From contig NZ_BMTD01000013.1 of the NCBI RefSeq assembly GCF_014649495.1, positions 1-64,000 of the forward strand: 64,000 nucleotides of DNA, read 5' to 3'. Position numbers and translations under genes: made by a program. Shown here piece after piece: positions 50,043 through 58,289 of this stretch (position 1 is its first letter; every line of letters begins with the position of its first letter). The notes below the pieces were generated by a model. It was not told the origin of the DNA, ran no database searches, and worked only from the letters and a program-made list of their open reading frames with translations. Source of the stretch: Streptomyces filipinensis (lineage in GTDB: Bacteria; Actinomycetota; Actinomycetes; Streptomycetales; Streptomycetaceae).

Positions 50043-50332
50043 GGTGTGGGTCAATGAGCCTCTCCCTGCGATAACCGTCCCGCCGCTGAGGCGAGTTGAC
50101 ACACACGATTGAAGCGCCAATCCAGAGGATAGCGTCCGATGTGGCCGAAAGGGCCCTATCGGTGGGGATCTGACGGTTCCCGCGAAGAAGCGGTTCAACC
50201 CGGTGCGAGATCGCCAACAACCGTCCCGCCGGCGGACGTTCGATCGGGGCGCCGACGGAGAGCCTCCCGTACGGAGGGCAGGCGCGAACAGCGTCGTACG
50301 GCCTCGTTGTCGTCCGCAACCGTCGTCCGCCG

Positions 50333-51025
50333 TCAGGCGGAGGACGTGCGATGTGGATCCGGCAGGTCCGGATCCGGGTGACGACGGCCTCCGGTCAGCG
50401 TGCAGTGGACGTCGACGACGCCCGGTACCGCCCGCGCGAGCAGAGTGGCGAGCGGCACGAACGCCGCGTCGTCCAAGCAGCCGGTGAGCGTGACGACTCC
50501 GTCGTGCACCTCGACGCCCACGGGCGCCAGGGACGTCCCGAAGAGGCGTACGACGACCTCCCGCCGCACCTCCTCGGCGATGTCCTCGTCCTCGCGCAGG
50601 AAGACCTTCAGCAGGTCGGACCGGCTGACGATGCCCTTCAACGCACCGTCGCGGCCGACGACCGGCAACCGCTTGACCCTGCTGCGGGCCATGAGGCGCG
50701 CGGCATGGGCGAGAGGGGCGTCAGGTGCCACGGTGACGGCCGGAGCCGTCATCAGCTCACCGGCGGTCACCGCGTCCGCCTTGCGGACGTCGGCGAGGTA
50801 CCGCACCTGTCCGTGGCGATCCTGGTCACCCGTCGCGTACTCCTCCTTGGGCAGCAGGTCGGCCTCGGAGACCACGCCGACGACATGCCCCGCGCCGTCC
50901 AGGACCGGCAGGGCGCTGACGCGCCACTCCTGCATGGTCTTCACGATGTCCTTGAAGGCCGCTCCCGTGCGCAGGGCGACGACCGTACGGGTCATCACGT
51001 CGTTCACGGTCGGAGTGCCCTCCAT
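50333..51025 (-). CDS. CBS-pair and BON domain protein
   Basis: The 230-residue protein has two CBS motifs (residues 8-60, VNDVMTRTVVALRTGAAFKD to VVGVVSEADLL; 87-138, AGELMTAPAVTVAPDAPLAH to LKGIVSRSDLL) and a C-terminal BON domain (EEVRREVVVRLFG, VEVHDGVVTLTGCLDDAAFV). CBS pairs bind adenosyl ligands; BON may bind membranes or proteins. Such proteins belong to dormancy or redox-stress gene groups in Streptomyces and mycobacteria. The ATG follows TGGAGGACGCC. Two candidate operators lie within 205 bp upstream. Confidence 0.92.
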   Translation of the reverse strand: MEGTPTVNDVMTRTVVALRTGAAFKDIVKTMQEWRVSALPVLDGAGHVVGVVSEADLLPKEEYATGDQDRHGQVRYLADVRKADAVTAGELMTAPAVTVAPDAPLAHAARLMARSRVKRLPVVGRDGALKGIVSRSDLLKVFLREDEDIAEEVRREVVVRLFGTSLAPVGVEVHDGVVTLTGCLDDAAFVPLATLLARAVPGVVDVHCTLTGGRRHPDPDLPDPHRTSSA

Positions 51026-51099
51026 GGCGTCCTCCAGTGACTCGGGTGCCGTCGTGCGGCGACAACCCTCAGCCTGTGTCCCAGGACCGAGCCCGGGCA

Positions 51100-51114
51100 G
51101 GGGCCGAGTGGCCC
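51100..51114. promoter_or_regulatory. Candidate dormancy-regulator site A
   Basis: GGGGCCGAGTGGCCC is an imperfect palindrome matching GGGRCC-GRGT-GGYCC, 75 bp upstream of the CBS-BON start. The same pattern recurs at 51214 and 52556, always before stress-type genes. A DevR/OsdR-type factor is a plausible binder, but none is encoded in the window. Confidence 0.4.
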
Positions 51115-51213
51115 GTCCACAGACCCAGGCGGGTCCGTGGCAGCACGCACTTCGGCCTGTGGCCGCTCTCGCGGGCAGCCGAGGCCTGCTTAGGCACGGC
51201 CCGGTGGCCCGCC

Positions 51214-51227
51214 GACCGGGTGGTCCC
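51214..51227. promoter_or_regulatory. Candidate dormancy-regulator site B
   Basis: GACCGGGTGGTCCC shares the core CCGGGTGG with site C and is a near palindrome. It lies about 190 bp upstream of the CBS-BON start and 120 bp past the dehydrogenase stop. Between 51026 and 51349 I see no gene. Confidence 0.35.
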
Positions 51228-51349
51228 GCAGGTGTCGATCGAGTTCGGGGTGGCGAACGCGGAAGCGTTCACAGCCGCCCCCTCCTTGCGGTGCCCGGCA
51301 CGCGGACACGCGTTCGTCCGTTCGGTCATGACCGTCACCGCCCTCCCGG

Positions 51350-52420
51350 TCACGCCGCGCGTACGGCGACTTCCGCGTGCTGTTCCCCGCCGAGCACCAC
51401 CTTCAGCGCACCGGTGTCGGCCGCCCTGGAGAAGACGTCGTACGCCTCGTCCATGTGGTCCAGCGGGAAGGTGTGGGTGACCAGCTGTCCGGTGGGGAGC
51501 CGGCCGGCGGCGGCCATCCGCAGCAGTGTGGGCGTGGAGTAGGTGTCCACCAGGCCGGTCGTGATGGTCACGTTCTTGATCCACAGGTCTTCGAGGTGCA
51601 GCGTGGCGGGCTTGCCGTGCACGCCGATGTTGGCCACGTGGCCGCCGGGGCGGACCATCCGGGTGCACAGCTCGAAGCTCTCCGGCACGCCGACCGCCTC
51701 GATCACCACGTCCGCCCCCAGCCCGTCGGTCAGGTCGGCCACCAGCGCGCCGGGGTCCTCGGCGACGGCCGCGATCGCGTCGGCGCCGAGCCGGTGGGCG
51801 GCCTCCAGCCTGGCCGGAGCCAGGTCGACGGCGATGATGCGCTCGGGCGCGAACAGGCGCGCCGTGACGACGACCGCGAGGCCGATGGGTCCGGCGCCGA
51901 CGACGACCACGGTGTCACCGGGCCGCACGTGCCCGTTGAGGACACCGACCTCGTAGGACGTCGGGAAGATGTCCGCGAGCAGCACGGCGTCCTCGCTGCG
52001 GAGCGTGCCCGGCAGCGGGTGGACGGACAGATCGGCGCAGGGGACGCGGACGTACTCGGACTGGGTGCCGTCGATGAGGTGGCCGAGGATCCAGCCTCCG
52101 CCGCCACGGCACTGACCGTAGGCGCTCTCCCGGCAGAACCGGCAGCGTCCGCAGGAGGTGATGCAGGAGAGCAGCACTCTGTCGCCCGGCCGTACGGTGC
52201 GCACGTCGCTGCCGGTCTCGACGATCTCGCCGACCGCCTCGTGGCCCAGCACGGTGCCCGGGCGGACCTCGGGCACGTCACCCTTGAGGATGTGCAGGTC
52301 GGTGCCGCAGATGGTCACGGCACCGGCCTTCACGATGGCATCGGTGGGCTCCTTGATGGCCGGGTCCGGCACGTCCTGCCAGGACGCCTGTCCGGGACCG
52401 TGGAAGACGAAGCCTTTCAT
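51350..52420 (-). CDS. Zinc-dependent alcohol dehydrogenase (MDR)
   Basis: The 356-residue medium-chain dehydrogenase has catalytic zinc ligands C38 (ICGTDLH), H60 and E61 (GHEAVGEI), the structural zinc set C90, C93, C96 and C104 (SCGRCRFCRESAYGQC), and the NAD(P) motif VVVGAGPIGLAVV. It oxidises alcohols or reduces aldehydes in the cytoplasm. An equivalent gene sits in the OsdR-controlled dormancy region of S. coelicolor. ATG at 52420 starts MKGFVFHGPG, the typical N-terminus. It is divergent from the Rv1733c-type gene, with a palindrome-rich gap between them. Confidence 0.93.
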   Translation of the reverse strand: MKGFVFHGPGQASWQDVPDPAIKEPTDAIVKAGAVTICGTDLHILKGDVPEVRPGTVLGHEAVGEIVETGSDVRTVRPGDRVLLSCITSCGRCRFCRESAYGQCRGGGGWILGHLIDGTQSEYVRVPCADLSVHPLPGTLRSEDAVLLADIFPTSYEVGVLNGHVRPGDTVVVVGAGPIGLAVVVTARLFAPERIIAVDLAPARLEAAHRLGADAIAAVAEDPGALVADLTDGLGADVVIEAVGVPESFELCTRMVRPGGHVANIGVHGKPATLHLEDLWIKNVTITTGLVDTYSTPTLLRMAAAGRLPTGQLVTHTFPLDHMDEAYDVFSRAADTGALKVVLGGEQHAEVAVRAA

Positions 52421-52501
52421 CGGATCCTCACCCCTTGCGTCGTACGCCTCTTCAGCCCGCACGTTCAGCTTGGCCAGTGGGTGAGGGGTGCCGCTTGAGC
52501 C

Positions 52502-52533
52502 GTCCGGCCCCTGTCACCGGTCAGGGGCCGGAC
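52502..52533. promoter_or_regulatory. Large palindrome in the ADH/Rv1733c divergent gap
   Basis: GTCCGGCCCCTG at 52502-52513 and CAGGGGCCGGAC at 52522-52533 are perfect reverse complements with an 8-bp spacer (12-bp arms). It lies between divergent starts, where a transcription terminator would make little sense, so a protein-binding site or an RNA hairpin in a leader is more likely. Confidence 0.45.
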
Positions 52534-52555
52534 CGGCCCTGGTGGCGGGGCGCCC

Positions 52556-52569
52556 GGGACCGGGTGGCC
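52556..52569. promoter_or_regulatory. Candidate dormancy-regulator site C
   Basis: GGGACCGGGTGGCC matches the same imperfect palindrome as sites A and B. It lies 86 bp upstream of the Rv1733c-type gene and 135 bp upstream of the dehydrogenase start, placed to control both. Confidence 0.4.
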
Positions 52570-52654
52570 TGCCCACGGGGCCCCCGGCCCCTGTGGGCGC
52601 CGCTCCGCCGGGGTCACCGTCGAAGGAGTCGTCACGACGCGGAGGTGTCCCGTC

Positions 52655-53208
52655 ATGCGCAGCACCCGGTGGTTGTGGCGGTGGCGGAGCAGTCCGCTGC
52701 GTCGGCGCGAGGACGTCGCCGAAGCCTGGATCATCCTGGTCGTGCGGGTGGTCGTGGTGATCGGTGGGACGGTGGCCGGACTGGTGACGGCCCGCAGCGT
52801 CGAGCGCGAGTCCGCGGCGCAGCGCGTCCACCGGCATCCCGTCCGAGCCGTCCTGGTCTCGGACGCCCCGCACGGCGTCACCGGGGACTGGTCGACGGAG
52901 GCCGTGTCCAGGCCCGGGTGCGCTGGACGGCTCCCGGCGGGGCCTCCCGTGGCGGGCTCACGCTGGTCGACGGCGGCCTGAGGGCCGGGGCCGGGGTGGC
53001 GGTCCGGCAGGACGACCGGGGCCGGCTCCTGCTCACAGCGCCGACGGGCCGGACCGAGGGGCGTGTCGAGGCCGCCTTCTTCGGTACCGCGGCCGCCCTC
53101 GCCGTCGCGGCGCCGGTCTTCGGCACGGGTGCCGTCGCACGAGCGCGGCTCGACCGGCGCCGCATGGCCCACTGGGATCAGGAGTGGAATCTGGTGGGAC
53201 GGCGGTAG
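52655..53208 (+). pseudogene. Rv1733c-family membrane protein, frameshifted
   Basis: The first frame gives MRSTRWLWRWRSSPLRRRED and a membrane helix (WIILVVRVVVVIGGTVAGLV), the signature N-terminus of Rv1733c-like proteins. Near 52900 the homology moves to another frame: RVQARVRWTAPGG, LTLVDGGLRAGAGVAV, a second membrane helix (AALAVAAPVFGTGAVARARL) and DQEWNLVGRR. One indel would restore a gene of about 184 codons. It is a frameshift pseudogene or a sequencing error. Rv1733c belongs to the DosR dormancy regulon in M. tuberculosis. Confidence 0.8.
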
Positions 53209-53329
53209 GGCCCGAAGACGGGCCGATCCGTGACGCGAGAGCCGGTTGCCTGCGCTCGGACATGCCCGCCGGCGATACGCGTGGCCTCGCACCACGGAGA
53301 GCGCGTGTGCGGTGGCTACCGCCCGTACG

Positions 53330-53680
53330 GCTCCCAGGCGGCTCGGGTACGACCGCCACCGGCAGTCCGCGGGGTGGAGCACGCCGTGGTCGACGCGGCC
53401 CGGTTGGAGGCCGAAGTGGCCCGTGCGTCGCCGGGCACCGACGACGAGCAGGTCGGCCTCACGGGACACCGCCGGCGTGGCCCTCGACCGTACGCCGCTG
53501 AGTCTGCAAGCCGGTCGTGGCGGGTGGCGCCCTCCAGCGCGTCCTGCACCGGTTCCGCGACCTGCTGCTCCCGCGGGCGGGCTCGCCGACGAGCAGGGGG
53601 TGCGCACGAGGCTGGTGCAGCGGCCGGCGCCAAGCCCGGACGACCTCCTGCGGGGCCTCTCGGGTGAGGGTTCCGACCTC
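53330..53680 (-). pseudogene. Universal stress protein remnant
   Basis: Leftward, 53366-53472 reads VSREADLLVVGARRRTGHFG and LQPGRVDHGVLHPADC, the ATP-binding C-terminal motif of UspA proteins. A further piece in another frame (LTREAPQEVVRAWRRP, AHPLLVGEPARGSS) matches upstream Usp sequence. Multiple frameshifts and missing N-terminal half show a dead copy. An intact Usp gene lies at 54800. Confidence 0.65.
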
Positions 53681-53744
53681 AGCGTGGCCCCGCGGGGCCT
53701 GCGCGATGAGAGGCCGGTCGGCCCCCTCCCGGGACCGACCGAGC

Positions 53745-53989
53745 CTCCGCCGTGCGGAAGCCTCGCGTCGTTCCTGTTCCCGCCGTCGTCGGCCGTGCAG
53801 GTGGAGGTGCACGACGGTGTCGTGACGCTCACCGGACGGATCCGTGACACCGCCCTCGTGCCCGTCGCGGCGCGCCTGGTCAGGTCCGTCGAAGGGGTCG
53901 TGGACGTGGAGTTCGACCTCGCTCACGCCAGCACCACGCGTCAGCCGGAAGGCGCACCGCCACGGGGCCACTGGGCCGGCCGGCCCTAG
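53745..53989 (+). pseudogene. BON-domain remnant of a CBS-BON protein
   Basis: The frame gives SLASFLFPPSSAVQVEVHDG, VVTLTGRIRDTALVPVAARL and VRSVEGVVDVEFDLAH to the stop at 53989. This is almost the same as the BON domain of the gene at 50333. The CBS pair that should precede it is absent; upstream sequence belongs to the antisense Usp remnant. It is probably the end of a second CBS-BON gene lost to deletion. Nothing is seen between 53990 and 54160. Confidence 0.65.
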
Positions 53990-54160
53990 TGCGTGTGTCG
54001 AACGTCCCGACGTCTGTCCCCGCTCCGGTGTGACGCGTTCTGTCCGCCATGTCGACGCTCGTGTGGAAGCTGCTGAGGGATGCCCGGGCGGCGGTCCGCC
54101 TCCGGGCCTAGGACCCGCGCCCCATGCGTACCGTGAACCTGCTGGCTAAGTTCGGCACCT

Positions 54161-54622
54161 ATGCAAACCATGGAGATCATTCCTCGCACCACAGCGGAGC
54201 GCAGGCGGGACACCCTGCGGAGGCTCAGCTCGGAGCGCGACATATGGGTGTCGACGGCCCACCCCGACCACGGCCCGCATCAGGTGCCACTGTGGTTCCT
54301 GTGGGACGGGCAGGCAGCGTGGATGTGTACCAGCGCAGACTCCGCGACCGCGCGCAATGCGCTCAAAGAACCGCGCGTACGGCTGGCGCTGCCGGATGCC
54401 TTCGACGTGGTGCTGCTGCAAGGGGAGGCGAAGTGCTGTCCCGCGCGGGAAGTGGCAAAGGATGCCGCAGATGCGTTCGCGGGCAAGTTCGGCTGGGATC
54501 CGCGCAGGGAGAAGGCCCCCTTCCTGTACCTGCGCGTGGCACCGCGGACGGTGCGCGCTTGGCGCGGAGTACCGGAACTGCGTGGCAGGGTGGTGATGCG
54601 CGCTGGGACGTGGCTGGGATAG
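54161..54622 (+). CDS. Pyridoxamine-5'-phosphate-oxidase-like split-barrel protein
   Basis: The 153-residue protein has the FMN/F420-binding split-barrel pattern: an N-terminal helix (RRDTLRRLSSERDIWVSTAH), HQVPLWFLWDG, WMCTSADSATARNALKEPRV, a catalytic-barrel strand (VVLLQGEAKCC) and the C-terminal FLYLRVAPRTVRAWRG. Related proteins reduce or bind flavin/deazaflavin substrates and are common in actinobacterial dormancy regions. ATG at 54161 or 54170; no strong ribosome site distinguishes them. Confidence 0.85.
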   Translation: MQTMEIIPRTTAERRRDTLRRLSSERDIWVSTAHPDHGPHQVPLWFLWDGQAAWMCTSADSATARNALKEPRVRLALPDAFDVVLLQGEAKCCPAREVAKDAADAFAGKFGWDPRREKAPFLYLRVAPRTVRAWRGVPELRGRVVMRAGTWLG

Positions 54623-54799
54623 CCCGGACTCATGGGGAATGCCCGGGCCCCTGGGGAATGTGCTGGGCACAGCCACTCGTTCGGGGTCGCGACGAGGATG
54701 GTCGCCTCGTACGGACGCGCGCGGTCTCACACCGGCCGAGACAGCCACGCCACGCGGCCTTCCAGTGAGCCGGCCTCCGGGAACGTCGCGGGGCTCGGC

Positions 54800-55243
54800 T
54801 CACTGCTTCTGGAGGCGCACGATCACGACCGGGCAGCTCGCATGCTGCGACACATGCTGGCTGACGGAGCCGAGCAGGGCGCGTGCGAACCCTCCCCTGC
54901 CCCGGCTGCCGACCACGAGGACGTCGGCTCCTTCGGCGGCGCGCAGCAGGACATCGGCGGGGTTGCCGTGCACCACATGGGTGCGGACCGAGCCGACAGC
55001 GTCCGCGCCGAGCACGTCCGTCAGCTCCTGGCTCATCTTCCGGCGGGTCTCGTCCTCGTCGACGTCCATGTCCACGGCGGGCGCCGACCAGCCGTACAGG
55101 CCGGGCAGCTCCCACACCGCGACCGCGTCCACGGTGCCGCCGACCAGGCCGGCGTAGCGCACGGCCCAGCGCAGGGCCTCGTACGAGGACTGCGACCCGT
55201 CGACACCGACCACCACCCGGCGCTCGGAGGCATTCTCCGCCAT
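54800..55243 (-). CDS. Universal stress protein (UspA family)
   Basis: The 147-residue single Usp domain starts RRVVVGVDGSQSSYEALRWA and has the ATP-binding loop VVGSRGRGGFARALLGSVSQ (G-2x-G-9x-GS), ending CPVVIVR. ATP-binding Usps respond to starvation, hypoxia or redox stress. ATG at 55243 (MAENASERR) gives the normal length. It sits with the CBS-BON, ADH and Rv1733c-type genes, matching dormancy groups in Streptomyces and mycobacteria. Confidence 0.92.
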   Translation of the reverse strand: MAENASERRVVVGVDGSQSSYEALRWAVRYAGLVGGTVDAVAVWELPGLYGWSAPAVDMDVDEDETRRKMSQELTDVLGADAVGSVRTHVVHGNPADVLLRAAEGADVLVVGSRGRGGFARALLGSVSQHVSQHASCPVVIVRLQKQ

Positions 55244-55730
55244 GCGACCCACCTCTTCTTCGGTGTCTGTGCCCACCGGGCCGGTCCGCCTCTGCCCTCC
55301 ACGCTGAGGGACCCGTCGCCACACCGCCAGAGATGCGCATCCGCCGGCATGACGGACCACGGGTGCTCGGGTGCCCCGCCCGTAGCGCGTCACCCAGCCG
55401 GGTACCACTGCTCCACGCGGCCGTGGCCGATGCTTCGATCGACGGCACCGGTCCGCTGGCGGGAGCGATGCAGCGACGGGTCAAGGACGACGCGCCATCC
55501 GAAGGCAGCCGCACGGCCTCTGCGGCACACCTCGACACCGTGGCACTCCAGTGCCCGCGGTCGCGAGGGTTCTTCGGCCCGTGCCGCAGGACCTTCGGGC
55601 CCCCACTGCTCATGTGCACTGGCCGTAGCCGCTGTCGGCGCGCGAGACGGCCACCTCAGCGCCCAGCGGGGGGACGGCCCTCCCCCGGCTGGACGTCACT
55701 GGTTACGGGTTCACCCGGCAGCCCCTTCCG
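55244..55730. other. 487-bp gap with no recognised gene
   Basis: Frames here lack family resemblance and ribosome sites. The left end is the promoter side of the Usp gene and the right end is downstream of the IF-1 gene. I see no strong hairpin after the IF-1 stop. Confidence 0.45.
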
Positions 55731-55955
55731 CTAGGCCCGGTAGCGGTAGCGGATCCGGCCGCGGGTGAGGTCGTAGGGGCTGAGTTCCACGAGCACGCGG
55801 TCGTACGGAAGGATCTTGATGTAGTTCTTCCGGATCTTCCCGCTGATGTGGGCGAGCACCGTGTGCCCGTTCTGGAGCTCCACCTTGAAGGTGGCATTGC
55901 GCAGGCACTCGATGACGGTGCCCTCGACTTCCACGCCACCTGAAGTTTTCGTCAT
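55731..55955 (-). CDS. infA: Extra translation initiation factor IF-1
   Basis: The 74-residue protein is a complete S1-like IF-1: EVEGTVIECLRNATFKVELQ, NGHTVLAHISGKIRKNYIKI, LPYDRVLVELSPYDLTRGRI, ending RYRYRA. IF-1 binds the ribosomal A site during initiation. The usual infA lies in the ribosomal protein cluster; this copy sits among accessory genes, 131 bp after a GNAT gene on the same strand. It differs from the housekeeping form by an N-terminal MTKTSGGVEV extension. A paralogue expressed under special conditions is likely. Confidence 0.92.
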   Translation of the reverse strand: MTKTSGGVEVEGTVIECLRNATFKVELQNGHTVLAHISGKIRKNYIKILPYDRVLVELSPYDLTRGRIRYRYRA

Positions 55956-56086
55956 GGTCTCTCGTTTCTCCGTCCTTGTGACGGTGTAGTCGCACAGGAA
56001 TGCATGCGGTGCGCGGTCGGACGCGGCCGCCTCCTGATGGCGGCCGCAGCCAGCCGGCTGTGAGCTCGGTGCGGTGTGTCGGGGCG

Positions 56087-56884
56087 TCAGCGGCGTACGA
56101 ACTCCACCGTGCTGCCCGCCCGACGGGCGCCGATACCCTCGAACAGGGCGGTGGCCGCCGCGTTGGACTCGTTCACCTCGGCCCATGCCGCAGCGGTCCC
56201 GCAGCGGTGCAGCGAGCCCAGCGCGTGGGCCAGCAGCGCCCGGGCGATGCCGCGACGGTGCCTGTCGGCCCGGACGGCGATCAGCCCGATCCTCGGCTGC
56301 CGGGTCAGCGGCGCCACCCGGACCAGTCCCACGTACCGGTCCAGGTGCCGCGCCACCGTGTACTTCGACGGGTCGAGCACGCTGGTCCCCGCGGGTCGGG
56401 GCAGCACCTCGGCCGGCATCGTCTGCCATCCGACCGCGGCCTCGACCTCGTCGCGGACGATGCTGTCCAGGGCGCGCAGCGGGCCCTCCTCCGCCTCACC
56501 GGCGGGCACGATCGTCACGCCCGACGGGGGCCGCACCGAGCCGAGCCCGGTGACCTTCGGATCGGTGGGCACGCGATAGCCCCACTCGCGGCGTACGGCG
56601 GTGAAGCCGGCCCGCTCCCAGGCGGACGTCGAGTCCTGGTCGGCCTCGTCGGCCACGGTGTACAGGGGTGTCGGCAGGTCCGTCAGCATCGCGTCGGCGA
56701 TGCGATCGAAGACCGCGCCGTGCCAGGCGTCGATGCTGATGAACAGCCGTCCGTCGGGCCGACGCGAAGCGTCGCCGCGGCCGACCACCAGGTCGTCCTC
56801 CAGGGCGTGCCACTGTGTGTCCGAAACCCGCGTGACCACGACCGCGTGATTGCCCGTGCTCGAAGTGAAGTGCGCAGAGTTCAT
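56087..56884 (-). CDS. GNAT-family N-acetyltransferase
   Basis: The 265-residue protein's C-terminal GNAT domain has the acetyl-CoA loop RADRHRRGIARALLAHALGS and AWAEVNESNAAATALFEGIGA (the N-x4-A-x2-LF-x2-G pattern). The N-terminal half (RPDGRLFISIDAWHGAVFDR) looks like a degenerate GNAT repeat, so it may be a tandem type. The ATG overlaps another frame's stop. The 56885-56993 leader has a short ORF and a hairpin. IF-1 follows on the same strand. The acceptor could be an antibiotic or protein but is unknown. Confidence 0.85.
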   Translation of the reverse strand: MNSAHFTSSTGNHAVVVTRVSDTQWHALEDDLVVGRGDASRRPDGRLFISIDAWHGAVFDRIADAMLTDLPTPLYTVADEADQDSTSAWERAGFTAVRREWGYRVPTDPKVTGLGSVRPPSGVTIVPAGEAEEGPLRALDSIVRDEVEAAVGWQTMPAEVLPRPAGTSVLDPSKYTVARHLDRYVGLVRVAPLTRQPRIGLIAVRADRHRRGIARALLAHALGSLHRCGTAAAWAEVNESNAAATALFEGIGARRAGSTVEFVRR

Positions 56885-56939
56885 AGGTGTTGCCTTTCAG
56901 GAGTGCCTTGTCTCTGAGGCGCTCCCGGCGACACCGACG

Positions 56940-56993
56940 TCAACCGCCCACCGTGACGAAAAGGGGGAGCACCCACTCGGATACAGCCTTCAT
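56940..56993 (-). CDS. 17-codon leader ORF upstream of the GNAT and IF-1 genes
   Basis: The ORF MKAVSEWVLPLFVTVGG is preceded by a near-perfect ribosome site (GAGGAGGTGAGACCC), far better than that of the GNAT gene 55 bp downstream. Between them, GGAGCGCCT and AGGCACTCC can form a hairpin (8 of 9 pairs) close to the GNAT ribosome site. A short, strongly translated ORF with a downstream hairpin is the layout of translational attenuation leaders. The function is inferred from layout only. Confidence 0.5.
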   Translation of the reverse strand: MKAVSEWVLPLFVTVGG

Positions 56994-57425
56994 GGGTCTC
57001 ACCTCCTCGCGTTCTCTCACGGCTGCCCAGACGGTACCAGCGGGGCATCGACCGCCCCAACCCATTTAACCGACCGTCTCGTTCGCGCGCGGATCGCCAA
57101 GGCCCGCGGCGCGTACCCCGGCCTCGCTCACCCGGCGAAGGCGCGCCGTGAACTCGAACGCCTTGCGGCAACCGCGCCACGCTGGGGCGTGGAGCCCTGA
57201 GTGCGGGCCGGATCGCGCCGCGGGGCCCCAACTGCTGGGCAGACGTGTCCTTCCAGGCCGTTGGGGCCGCCTTGGCTGCTCCGCGGGCTCCGTCTTCCCG
57301 GAGCGGGGGACGGAGCCGATGGTGACGACACGACCACCGGGCCGGACCACCCGGCATGACGAGCGCGGGTACGTCTGCCTCGGCACCGTCACCCCGCCGC
57401 CCTCACCGTCCGGCTCCGACCGTGA
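56994..57425. other. Promoter side of the GNAT unit plus unassigned sequence
   Basis: The part next to the leader ORF (57000-57080) contains the A/T-rich CCCATTTAACCG and should hold the promoter of the leader-GNAT-IF-1 unit. Beyond it, one rightward frame (RIAKARGAYPGLAHPAKARR) and one leftward frame (RVVRPGGRVVTIGSVPRSG, dehydrogenase-like) look like fragments of lost genes. Neither is complete enough to name. Confidence 0.35.
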
Positions 57426-58289
57426 TCAGACGGACCGGGTCATGAGATCGGCGAGTTCACCCAGGACTCGGGCCGCCGGTGCCGGGGCGATCAGCCACTT
57501 CAGGTGACTGCCCTCGATGGTGCGCACGTCGTACGGGTTCTCCGGCGTCAGTGCGTTGCCCTCGCGGATCAGCCGGTCCTGTATGGCGAGCGGCAGGCTC
57601 GCGTCGTCGGCCAGACGCACGAAGGTCTTCGGGATGCGGCCCCAGGTCGCGGCCTGCGCCCGGTCGGCGGAGCTGCCGGCGTCCAGGTTCTCGTCAGGCT
57701 GGAAGGTGTTCAGGAAGGCCAGGAACTCCTCGTCGGTGCCGTCGGCGAGGAAGGCCGACTTGAACGCGGCCAGAGCGTCCGGGTCCGCGGTGCGGAAGTT
57801 GACGCGCAGCAGGCCGAGTTCGGCCGGGCTCCCGGCCATCGCCTTCGCCAGGGAAGCGGCGTCGACCGTGGCCATCTCCGGCTCGGCGTAGTAGGCGCTG
57901 ACGTCGAGATCGACCGGGCACCAGGCCGAGACGTAGACGATGCGGTCGATCAGGTCCGGCCGGGCGTTGGCCGCGGCGGTGGCCGTGATGCCGCCGCGGC
58001 TGTGCGAGACGAGGATCACCGGCCCGTTCTGCTTTGCCCGCTCCAGGATCCCGATCAGATGCGCGGCGTTGTCGGCGAGCGTGACGCCCTTGATCGAGCC
58101 GGGCGCGGTGGCGAGCCCTTCGAGGTCCTGCGGCGCCTGGTAGGCACGCGGGTAGGTCGCCCCGAATCCGTGGCCGGGCAGGTCGACGGCGACCGAACGG
58201 TGTCCGAGGAGGCCGAGTTCGGCCTGGAGCGGCGCGAAGGAGAACGAGTTCGCGAAGGCTCCATGAACCAGTACGAAGGTCGGTTGCAT
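57426..58289 (-). CDS. Alpha/beta hydrolase (esterase-like)
   Basis: The 287-residue protein starts MQPTFVLVHGAFANSFSFAP (HGAF oxyanion motif). It has the nucleophile elbow VSHSRGG (Ser in HSRGG), IVYVSAWCPVD and the C-terminal TIEGSHLKWLIAPAPAARVL with the catalytic His. It resembles the salicylate-esterase/hydroxynitrile-lyase-like group widespread in actinobacteria. The ATG at 58289 gives this standard start. It is cytoplasmic, with unknown substrate. It stands alone, 326 bp from the aldo/keto reductase. Confidence 0.88.
   Translation of the reverse strand: MQPTFVLVHGAFANSFSFAPLQAELGLLGHRSVAVDLPGHGFGATYPRAYQAPQDLEGLATAPGSIKGVTLADNAAHLIGILERAKQNGPVILVSHSRGGITATAAANARPDLIDRIVYVSAWCPVDLDVSAYYAEPEMATVDAASLAKAMAGSPAELGLLRVNFRTADPDALAAFKSAFLADGTDEEFLAFLNTFQPDENLDAGSSADRAQAATWGRIPKTFVRLADDASLPLAIQDRLIREGNALTPENPYDVRTIEGSHLKWLIAPAPAARVLGELADLMTRSV

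Noticed and set aside
52465..53850. 461-codon minus frame
   Set aside because: Antisense to the Rv1733c-type gene; only the part around 53366-53472 is meaningful (Usp remnant), reported separately.
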